Shown piece by piece: positions 5,838 through 11,103 of a stretch of 11,103 nt of DNA. Each line of letters begins with the position of its first letter. Positions within the stretch are counted from its first letter, which is position 1. Position numbers and translations under genes: made by a program. The DNA comes from JBEKYD01 sp049509915 (GTDB lineage Bacteria; Acidobacteriota; Terriglobia; Bryobacterales; Bryobacteraceae). The notes under the pieces were generated by a model. The model saw only the letters and a list, made by a program, of their open reading frames with translations. It was not told where the DNA came from and ran no database searches. Location of the stretch: positions 1-11,103 of the forward strand of contig JBEKZL010000243.1 of NCBI GenBank assembly GCA_049509915.1, written 5' to 3'.

Positions 5838-7292
5838 CTAATACTTGGGAACGCTGGGGTCGATCTTATCGCTCCAGGCCAGGATGCCGCCCTTCAGGTT
5901 GTAGACCCTTTCGAAGCCGGCCTGGCGAAGGACCGCGCAAGCGCGGGCGCTCCGGCCACCCATTTTGCAATGGATTACGATTTCGGCGTTCGGATCGAGG
6001 TCGCCGACGTGTTTGGGGAATTCGCCAAGCGGCATGAGCCGGGACCCAGGGATGCTAGCGATCCGGTACTCGTGCGGCTCACGCACATCGATGAGCACGA
6101 AGTCGTCGCCTCGGTCGAGCTTGGCTTTCAATTCGGTTACGTCGATTTCGCCGTCGTTCACTTTGGTCTCCTCCGGGGGAGCAGGCTGTTTGGGATTGGG
6201 CACCCCGCAAAACTGATGATAATCGATGAGCTTGGTAATGGTGCGATGCTCGCCGCAGACGGGGCACTCGGGGTTCTTGCGCAGCTTCAATTCGCGGAAA
6301 CGCATTGCCAGGGCGTCATAGAGCAGGAGCCGGCCGATGAGCGGCTGGCCCACCCCTAGAATCAGCTTCACCGCTTCGGTGGCTTGGATCAAGCCGATGG
6401 TGCCGGGCAGAATTCCCAGCACGCCGCCCTCGGCGCAGCTCGGCACCAGGCCGGGAGGCGGCGGTTCGGGATAGAGGCAGCGGTAACAGGGGCCATCCCC
6501 GGCCGCGAAAATCGTGGCCTGCCCTTCGAAACGGAAGATGGAGCCGTAGACGTTGGGCTTGCCGAGCAGCGCGCAGGCGTCGTTCACCAGGTAGCGGGTG
6601 GGGAAGTTGTCGGTGCCGTCTACTACCAGGTCGTAGTCTTTGAGAATCTCCAGCGCGTTCTCGCTTGAAAGCGCGGTTTCGTGCTTGACGATCTTAAGGT
6701 AGGGGTTGATGGCCAGCATCTTGTCGGCGGCCGAGTCGATCTTCTTGCGGCCCACGTCGGCGGTGGAATGAATCACCTGGCGCTGGAGGTTGGTAAAGTC
6801 GACCACATCGAAATCGACGATGCCGATTTTGCCGACGCCGGCGGCAGCGAGATAGAGCCCCAGCGGTGCGCCCAGCCCGCCCGCGCCCACCAGCAGCACC
6901 TTGGCGGCTTTCAGCTTTTGCTGGCCTTCCATGCCCACTTCGGGCAGGATCAAGTGGCGGCTGTAGCGCAGAATCTCGTCTTTGGTGAGGACCGCTTCTT
7001 CGGGCGGCGCGGCCATCGTGGAGCCTCCGGCAATCGAGGGCACCAGGGAAATGGTGTCGCCGTCGGCGACCGGCGTGGCGGCCTTCGCCAGGTAGCGGAT
7101 ATCCTCGTCGTTCAGGTAGACGTTGACGAAACTGCGCAGCTTGCCTTCGTCGTTGAAAATCTGTTTGCGCAAATCCGGGTACCGCGCCGTAAGGTCGTCC
7201 AGCACGGCGCCGATGCTTGGGCCGGCGGCGGTGACTGTGTCCAGCTTGGCGGTGAACTGGCGCAGTGGGGTAGGAATCAGGACTTTGGCCAT
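5838..7292 (-). CDS. moeB: CysO/ThiS-like ubiquitin fold fused to MoeZ-type E1 and rhodanese
   Basis: 484 residues in three parts. Residues 1-90 form a MoaD/ThiS/CysO ubiquitin-like domain (FVNVYLNDEDIRYL, DGDTISLVPSIAGG) ending in Gly89-Gly90. Residues 101-355 are an adenylating MoeB/ThiF/MoeZ domain: SRHLILPEVG, nucleotide loop GAGGLG (136-141), Asp160, TNLQRQ with Arg171, zinc cysteines C269/C272 and C343/C346, and YPEPPPPGLVPSCAEGG with Cys286. Residues 375-484 are a rhodanese with active-site C442-KMGGRS. MoeZ of Mycobacterium tuberculosis is E1 plus rhodanese and thiocarboxylates the separate carrier CysO; here the carrier is fused in front, so its Gly-Gly is internal and must be freed before adenylation unless free carrier comes from elsewhere. 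An in-frame ATG (M93, 7016-7014) with GGAGG 7 nt upstream could give a separate 392-residue E1-rhodanese. The start at 7292 follows the JAMM gene by 1 nt. MoeB-like service to molybdopterin synthesis is the alternative role. Confidence 0.9.
   Translation of the reverse strand: MAKVLIPTPLRQFTAKLDTVTAAGPSIGAVLDDLTARYPDLRKQIFNDEGKLRSFVNVYLNDEDIRYLAKAATPVADGDTISLVPSIAGGSTMAAPPEEAVLTKDEILRYSRHLILPEVGMEGQQKLKAAKVLLVGAGGLGAPLGLYLAAAGVGKIGIVDFDVVDFTNLQRQVIHSTADVGRKKIDSAADKMLAINPYLKIVKHETALSSENALEILKDYDLVVDGTDNFPTRYLVNDACALLGKPNVYGSIFRFEGQATIFAAGDGPCYRCLYPEPPPPGLVPSCAEGGVLGILPGTIGLIQATEAVKLILGVGQPLIGRLLLYDALAMRFRELKLRKNPECPVCGEHRTITKLIDYHQFCGVPNPKQPAPPEETKVNDGEIDVTELKAKLDRGDDFVLIDVREPHEYRIASIPGSRLMPLGEFPKHVGDLDPNAEIVIHCKMGGRSARACAVLRQAGFERVYNLKGGILAWSDKIDPSVPKY
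7014..7028 (-). promoter_or_regulatory. Internal ribosome-binding site and start codon within the fusion gene
   Basis: On the minus strand GGAGG (7028-7024) is followed by 7 nt and ATG (7016-7014), in frame with the fusion. GGAGG is formed by the GGA codon of Gly89 plus the first two bases of the GGC codon of Gly90. Initiation here would give a protein starting MAAPPEEAVLTKDE, whose length (392) and N-terminus resemble stand-alone MoeZ. The site is plain in the sequence; its use is inferred. Confidence 0.5.
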
Positions 7293-7293
7293 A

Positions 7294-7710
7294 TCAATAA
7301 ATCAGCTCCTCTTTCGCCGCTTCGGTCTGCTCGAAATTCGGCAGCCAGCTATTGGCATGGTGGAACTCGCCCTTTTGGATCGAGAGCACGATGAAGGAAT
7401 ACCAGGGGCAGGAGTTTTCCAGATCGGTCTTGGAAAAGTAAGCGTCGCAATCGGGATGGGAATGGTAGATGCCGATCAAGTCCATCCGGCGTTCGCGGGC
7501 GGCCCGGTCGGCGGCCAGCAAATCCTCGGGGCGGAGCTCGTAGCGGGCCGCCCGGGCTCCGGCGAAGGAGTTTTCAAGAGCCATGGCGACGTGCACGGTC
7601 TTCTTGCCACCTTCGGCGGAGCCCAACATGGCTCCACAACATTCATTGGGGTAGACGCGACGGGCGTGTTCCACCATGGCCTGCCAGGGTTCAGGGTCCA
7701 CTTGAATCAT
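7294..7710 (-). CDS. mec: JAMM/Mov34 metalloprotease (Mec-like, CysO-cysteine peptidase)
   Basis: A 138-residue single-domain JAB1/MPN (JAMM, M67) zinc peptidase. The complete signature is present: catalytic Glu23 (PNECCGAMLG), then H83-S-H85-P, Ser93 and Asp96 (IYHSHPDCDAYFSKTD), so zinc ligands H83, H85 and D96 are intact. There is no signal peptide, so it is cytoplasmic. In mycobacteria the homologue Mec cleaves cysteine from the C-terminal Gly of CysO after CysM has built it there. Here the gene overlaps cysM by 4 nt (ATGA) and ends 1 nt before the carrier-E1 fusion, indicating translational coupling and a common pathway. Because the carrier is fused to the E1, this protease is also the natural candidate for cutting after Gly90; QbsD, a JAMM protease that trims the carrier QbsE in Pseudomonas, is a precedent. 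Its length is typical for bacterial Mec proteins. Confidence 0.9.
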   Translation of the reverse strand: MIQVDPEPWQAMVEHARRVYPNECCGAMLGSAEGGKKTVHVAMALENSFAGARAARYELRPEDLLAADRAARERRMDLIGIYHSHPDCDAYFSKTDLENSCPWYSFIVLSIQKGEFHHANSWLPNFEQTEAAKEELIY

Positions 7711-8657
7711 TCTTCATCCCAGAAATGCTCGCTAAGGTACTTGTCAGCGCCATCGCAAAGCACAGTTACGATGGTGGTCGATTGGCCGCGCTCCGCCGCT
7801 TGACGGGCGAGCACGATGGCGGCGTGCACGTTGGCGCCGGAGGAGATGCCCACCAGCAGGCCTTCGCGCCGCGCCAGGCGGCGCACCATCTTGTGAGCGT
7901 CCTCGGTCTCGATCCAGAGGTTGCCATCGGCCAGGCGCTCGTCGTAAAACCCGGGGCGGATGGCGGTGGGCATATGCTTCATGCCTTCGAGGCCGTGAAA
8001 TCCGCTGGAGGGCTGCACCGAATAGCATTTTACCCCTTGCAGATCGCGGCGCAGGCGGCGGGTTACGCCGGTGAAGGTGCCACTCGTCCCTAGGGCAGCC
8101 ACAAAGTGGGTGAGCGCGCCGCCCGTCTGGCGGATGATTTCGGCGCCGGTATGTTCGAAGTGCGCCTTCCAGTTGGCCGGATTATTGTACTGGTCCGGAT
8201 AAAAGTAGCGGTCCGGGTCCTGGCAATAGATCTCGCGGCAGAGGCGAATGGCGCCGTCAGAGCCGTCTCCGGCGTCGCTGTAGACGACCTCGGCGCCGTA
8301 CGCTTTCAGTATTCGCTTGCGCTCCGGGGAGGCGTTGGCGGGCAGCACCAGCTTGACGCGGTAGCCGCGCGCGGCCGCGATCATGGCGTAAGCGATCCCG
8401 GTGTTGCCGCTGGTGGAATCCAGTATTACGCGCCCCTGATGGAGACGGCCGGAGCGTTCGCCGTCCAGGATCATATTGAGCGCCGGCCGGTCCTTCACCG
8501 AGCCGCCAGGATTGAAATATTCCGCTTTGGCCAGGATCTGGACGCCGGGGAACTCGGCCGCCGTGCGCTCCAGGCGCAGCAGTGGCGTGTTCCCGATGGC
8601 GCAGAGCACGGATTCAGCCGCATCGCGGACGGATTGAAGGACCGGCTGAGTGGCCAT
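7707..8657 (-). CDS. cysM: PLP-dependent cysteine synthase (CysM type)
   Basis: A 316-residue fold-type II PLP enzyme of the O-acetylserine/O-phosphoserine sulfhydrylase group. It has the cofactor lysine K55 in NPGGSVKDRPA, the substrate loop STSGNTG (81-87), the phosphate-binding GTSGTFTG (190-197) and the late SSGAN (272-276). HGLEGMKHMPTAI at about 221-233 resembles the CysM proteins that work with a thiocarboxylated carrier protein rather than free sulfide, although CysK/CysM subtype cannot be proven by eye. It is the first gene of a three-gene operon whose other members are the Mec-like protease and the carrier-E1-rhodanese fusion. The predicted route is rhodanese sulfur to carrier thiocarboxylate, carrier plus activated serine to carrier-Cys, then Mec releases cysteine. 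GGGAG lies about 14 nt before the ATG, a long spacing. No signal peptide; cytoplasmic. Confidence 0.92.
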   Translation of the reverse strand: MATQPVLQSVRDAAESVLCAIGNTPLLRLERTAAEFPGVQILAKAEYFNPGGSVKDRPALNMILDGERSGRLHQGRVILDSTSGNTGIAYAMIAAARGYRVKLVLPANASPERKRILKAYGAEVVYSDAGDGSDGAIRLCREIYCQDPDRYFYPDQYNNPANWKAHFEHTGAEIIRQTGGALTHFVAALGTSGTFTGVTRRLRRDLQGVKCYSVQPSSGFHGLEGMKHMPTAIRPGFYDERLADGNLWIETEDAHKMVRRLARREGLLVGISSGANVHAAIVLARQAAERGQSTTIVTVLCDGADKYLSEHFWDEE

Positions 8658-8762
8658 ATTTGACTATTCTGCTCCCTTTTCGTTTGATTCTCTGGAAAAC
8701 CTTTCGGATGCAACTTCTATCTGAGTGCAATTAAAGGAATTACAGATCCAAGTCTGCATTCT

Positions 8763-8793
8763 GATAGTTTACCATCTACCTAATCTCTGTCAA
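8763..8793 (-). promoter_or_regulatory. Candidate promoter with overlapping operator for the cysM operon
   Basis: On the minus strand a perfect -35 TTGACA (8793-8788), a 16-bp spacer and TAAACT (8771-8766; 4 of 6 to TATAAT) lie about 106 bp upstream of cysM. An imperfect inverted repeat GATAGT-TT-ACCATC (8763-8776, 5 of 6 arm matches) covers the -10 box, a typical position for a repressor. The sequence is AT-rich relative to its surroundings. The function and the cognate regulator are inferred; no named regulator site was recognised. Confidence 0.45.
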
Positions 8794-9004
8794 TGAAGTA
8801 GAGTACGAAAGAGAAGTTAGATCGCGGTCATGCCAGGGAGGTCGCGCAGCGCCAGGCGCTGATGCCGGTTTCCAACGAGCGGAGTGCGTGGGAGTATTTC
8901 TCGGGGAAAGCCGACACGCCCAGCAAAGCACGCCGGTGATCGAGCCGATCCCGCGACGGTGGGCATGAATGCCGCAATCGGAATTTGGGCTATCCTGTAC
9001 CAAT
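8794..9004. other. Intergenic region between divergent cysM and M28 peptidase genes
   Basis: No gene is convincingly supported. A plus-strand frame from 8832 to a stop at 8937-8939 has very GC-rich third positions and reads like protein (MPVSNERSAWEYFSGKAD), but it has no ribosome site, is only about 35 codons long and matches no family I recognise; it may be a gene fragment. TATCCT at 8991-8996 is a possible -10 for the peptidase gene without a credible -35. Confidence 0.3.
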
Positions 9005-10660
9005 ATGAAAAAAGCACTTCTTCTGCTGGGAGTCTCCTGGATTCTTGTGGCTCAGACCGGCACGGACAGCGTAGATACCTCGACTGTGGCGCGGATGCGC
9101 GCCGAAGAGATGGAACATCCCGAAATCATGCACACCCTGCACATGCTGACGGACCGGTACGGACCGCGCGTGACCGGGACGCCCAATCACGAGGCTTCGG
9201 TGAAGTGGGTGATTGCCGAGACCACCCGGTGGGGGATGAAAAACGCCCACCAGGAAGCTTGGGATTTCGGCCGGGAGGGGTGGTCGAACGAACGCGCCAG
9301 CGGGTTCATCGTGGCGCCGGTTCACCAAAATCTGAAATTCGAAGTGCTCGCCTGGACGCCGTCGACCAAAGGCACGGTGACGGCTTCGGCGATCCAGATC
9401 GATCCACCCCTGGGACCGCCGGTGGAGCCGAGCGCCGATGGGAATGCCGGACGCGGCGGGCGCGGTTTCGGGCCGACGCACCAGGGACCGACCAAGGAAG
9501 AAATGAACGCGTGGATTGCGGCGACGAAGGATAAGGTGGGCGGCAAGATCGTGCTGGTGGGCAAACAGGCGGCGATTCCGGTCAGCTTCGAGGCAGCGCA
9601 GAAGCGCCGGCCGGACGAACTGGTGAAAGCGATGTACGATCCCGAGCACGGCGATGGCGGGCGCGGCGCATTCGGCGGGCGCGGGCGCGGCGGCCCGCAG
9701 GATCCCAACCGGCTGACGGCCTCTCAAGTAAGCGACCGGGTTGACGCCATGCTGCTCGAAGGCGGCGCCATCGCGCGGGTGAACGACGCGGCGCGAGCGG
9801 ATGGCATCATCGTGGCGCAGCAGAACCACTTCTACGACGTCGCCAAGTGCGTCTCCACGGTGATTGTGCGCAACGACGATTACGGCCGCATCGAACGCCT
9901 GCTGGCGGATGGCGACGATGTGAAGCTCGAGTTCAACATCCTGAACCACACCTATCCGGACGGAAAGACCAGCTACAACGCAGTGGCCGAGATTCCGGGC
10001 ACGGACAAGGCCGATGAGGTGGTCATGCTGGGCGGGCACCTGGATAGCTGGCACTCGGCCACGGGGGCTACCGACAACGGGATCGGCTCCTCGATCATGC
10101 TGGAAGCCGTGCGGCTGATGGAGACGCTCGGCCTGAAGCCGCGGCGCACCATCCGGATCGCGCTGTGGTCGGGCGAAGAGGAGGGACTGCTGGGGTCGCT
10201 GGCATACGTGAAACAACATTTCGGCACGGCCGAAGACCCCAAGCCGGAGTGGTACAAACTGGATTGTTATTTCAATGTGGACACCGGCACCGGGCGGCTC
10301 CGCGGCGGCAGCGTTTTCGGACCCAAGGAGGCGGCGGCGGTGCTGCGCCCTCTGTTCGCCCAGTTTGAAGATTGGGGATTGTTCGGCGCCAACGCCACGG
10401 CCAGCCGGCAGACCGGGGGCACCGACAGCACCTCCTTCAATAACGCGGGGCTGCCCGGGGTGGGGATGTCGCAGGACCCCATCGAATACAATACGCTGAC
10501 GCACCACACCAATCTCGACACTTACGAGAGGATCATTCCGGACGATGTGAAGAAAGCATCGGCGGAGATTGCGGCGGCGGTGTGGTACGTCGCCAACCGG
10601 GGCGAGATGGTGCCGCGCTTCAGTAAGGCAGACATGCCGGCGCCGGTCGAGCCGCGGTAG
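9005..10660 (+). CDS. Secreted M28-family zinc peptidase with PA-type insert
   Basis: 551 residues from the ATG at 9005, chosen because it begins a compact signal peptide (MKKALLLLGVSWILVAQ); the in-frame ATG at 8969 would place 12 polar residues before it. A PA-like region (about 165-330) is interrupted by a Gly/Arg-rich loop (GDGGRGAFGGRGRGG, about 216-230), with a second Gly/Arg patch near 147-156. The C-terminal catalytic domain has all M28 metal and catalytic residues: H345 and D347 in GGHLDSWH, D357 in TDNGIGS, E391/E392 in SGEEEGLLGS, D426 in NVDTG and H500 or H501 in LTHHTNLDTYE. It is expected to be an aminopeptidase or carboxypeptidase acting in the periplasm or outside the cell. 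It is divergent from the cysM operon and monocistronic. Such Gly/Arg loops are frequent in acidobacterial secreted hydrolases. Substrate specificity cannot be read from the sequence. Confidence 0.9.
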   Translation: MKKALLLLGVSWILVAQTGTDSVDTSTVARMRAEEMEHPEIMHTLHMLTDRYGPRVTGTPNHEASVKWVIAETTRWGMKNAHQEAWDFGREGWSNERASGFIVAPVHQNLKFEVLAWTPSTKGTVTASAIQIDPPLGPPVEPSADGNAGRGGRGFGPTHQGPTKEEMNAWIAATKDKVGGKIVLVGKQAAIPVSFEAAQKRRPDELVKAMYDPEHGDGGRGAFGGRGRGGPQDPNRLTASQVSDRVDAMLLEGGAIARVNDAARADGIIVAQQNHFYDVAKCVSTVIVRNDDYGRIERLLADGDDVKLEFNILNHTYPDGKTSYNAVAEIPGTDKADEVVMLGGHLDSWHSATGATDNGIGSSIMLEAVRLMETLGLKPRRTIRIALWSGEEEGLLGSLAYVKQHFGTAEDPKPEWYKLDCYFNVDTGTGRLRGGSVFGPKEAAAVLRPLFAQFEDWGLFGANATASRQTGGTDSTSFNNAGLPGVGMSQDPIEYNTLTHHTNLDTYERIIPDDVKKASAEIAAAVWYVANRGEMVPRFSKADMPAPVEPR

Positions 10661-10678
10661 TGCCGCAGGCCGGCGCCG
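10638..10678 (+). terminator. Strong nested stem-loop at the 3' end of the peptidase gene
   Basis: CGGCGCCGG (10638-10646) pairs perfectly with CCGGCGCCG (10670-10678), and inside the loop GCGG-TAGTG-CCGC adds a second stem that includes the stop codon. The structure should be very stable, but no T-run follows, so it may be a transcript 3'-end stabiliser or a Rho-dependent stop rather than a classical terminator. Confidence 0.35.
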
Positions 10679-10710
10679 AGAAGGTGGGATCTGTCCTCAC
10701 AGCTGTCCCG

Positions 10711-10983
10711 TTAGAAGTGGAACAGATTCAACTGGTTGGGATCGGGCAGTAGGTCGTCCTGCGAGTTACTGCGCTCAAACACCTGTAGAATGGGCACTCT
10801 CTCGAATGCGGTGAGGCCCACGACCTGCAAAAAAGTGTAGAGACTCGCGTCCACGCCAAGCGTCTTTCGGGCGATCGCTACCAGCAGGTAAACGCTCACC
10901 GCCGTCCAGATCTGGGTCTTGATGGCGTTCTCCGAGTTGCCCAGAAAGCTCTTGATGCGAAGACGTTGCTTGATCCATTTGAA
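10711..10983 (-). pseudogene. 5'-truncated IS4-family transposase (C-terminal 90 codons)
   Basis: On the minus strand an open frame reads FKWIKQRLRIKSFLGNSENA, then an IKTQIWTAVSVYLLVAIARK segment, LGVDASLYTFLQ, and finishes NQLNLFHF before TAA (10713-10711). This is the C-terminal part of IS4-type DDE transposases. In that family the YREK signature ends ...E-LFF-KWIK, so the Lys of the signature (in FKWIK) is kept while the Glu, Arg and Tyr are lost. Upstream the frame degrades at PPR and reaches a stop (10993-10995). No start codon of its own is credible, so the copy is dead. GTCC-containing sequence just beyond the stop (10691-10710) may include the element's terminal repeat, but no partner end is visible. 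Confidence 0.75.
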
Positions 10984-10989
10984 CCTCGG

Positions 10990-11035
10990 TGGTCACCTCA
11001 AATGCGGCCATAGAGGGTCACTTCAAAACCGGCCA
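10990..11035. repeat. Two 20-bp direct repeats resembling IS21-type terminal repeats
   Basis: GGTCACCTCAAATGCGGCCA (10991-11010) recurs at 11016-11035 with 17 of 20 identical bases and a 25-bp period. Clusters of such GGTCA...GGCCA repeats are characteristic of the ends of IS21-family elements, which begin with TG; here a TG sits at 10990-10991. The repeats start a few bases after the transposase remnant breaks off, as if another element inserted there and extends past the window. The remaining 11036-11103 shows no recognisable gene. The repeat is directly seen; the family is inferred. Confidence 0.5.
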
Positions 11036-11103
11036 ACGGACCGCGTCCAGGACTGAGCTTGTTGTACCGCGTCGGTGACCACCGCGGCAAGAGCTTTTTT
11101 GAG

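Noticed and set aside
6681..7394. Plus-strand frame of 237 codons opposite the carrier-E1 fusion
   Set aside because: The opposite strand carries unmistakable E1 and ubiquitin-like motifs; this frame has no ribosome site or family resemblance.
8776..9003. Minus-strand 75-codon frame upstream of cysM
   Set aside because: No ribosome site, no recognisable domain, it crosses the candidate promoter, and its composition is consistent with chance in GC-rich DNA.
8990..10507. 505-codon minus-strand frame opposite the M28 peptidase
   Set aside because: It mirrors a gene with complete M28 catalytic residues; the frame is a codon-bias shadow rich in Arg, Gly and His.

Overview
The window looks like a chromosomal segment of a GC-rich, Gram-negative soil bacterium, most likely an acidobacterium of the Solibacter/Bryobacter type. 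This guess rests on outer-membrane barrels, a secreted M28 peptidase with a Gly/Arg-rich insert, high-GC codon use and IS4-type transposase debris. No rRNA or other definitive phylogenetic marker is present.

Left half (1-5800, all + strand): a tandemly duplicated surface/chemosensory locus. A signal-peptide-bearing outer-membrane beta-barrel protein (471-1718) is followed by a tiny PstS-like binding protein (1745-2170). The pair then recurs as a diverged barrel paralogue (2437-3639) and an almost identical binding protein (3916-4341). Between these last two lies a 54-codon reading frame (3719-3883) whose C-terminal half is the last strands of a third barrel, so the array once held at least three units. 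A methyl-accepting chemotaxis protein with a degenerate HAMP region (4370-5800) follows 28 bp later. A repeated leader of about 60-115 bp (copies at 123-236, 333-395 and 2273-2384) precedes the barrels; it carries a GCCGATAT/GTCGATAA box resembling the flagellar/chemotaxis sigma-28 (FliA) -10 element. A plausible reading is a barrel that admits a solute, a small periplasmic binding protein that captures it, and an MCP that reports it.

Centre (5838-8657, all - strand): a compact operon transcribed cysM -> mec-like JAMM protease -> a ubiquitin-like/E1/rhodanese fusion, with a 4-nt overlap and a 1-nt gap between genes. It matches the sulfur-carrier-protein route of cysteine synthesis (CysO-CysM-Mec-MoeZ of mycobacteria), with the CysO-like carrier fused in frame to the N-terminus of its MoeZ-like activating enzyme. 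The carrier's Gly-Gly therefore lies inside the polypeptide. The codons for that Gly-Gly also form a perfect GGAGG ribosome-binding site 7 nt before an internal ATG that would yield a free MoeZ-length protein. A sigma-70-like promoter with an overlapping inverted repeat lies upstream of cysM.

Right end (9005-11103): a divergently transcribed secreted M28 metallopeptidase (9005-10660), a strong 3' stem-loop, then a 5'-truncated IS4-family transposase (10711-10983, - strand) broken inside its YREK catalytic signature. It abuts two 20-bp direct repeats resembling the terminal repeats of IS21-type elements. The element that would own these repeats continues beyond the window.
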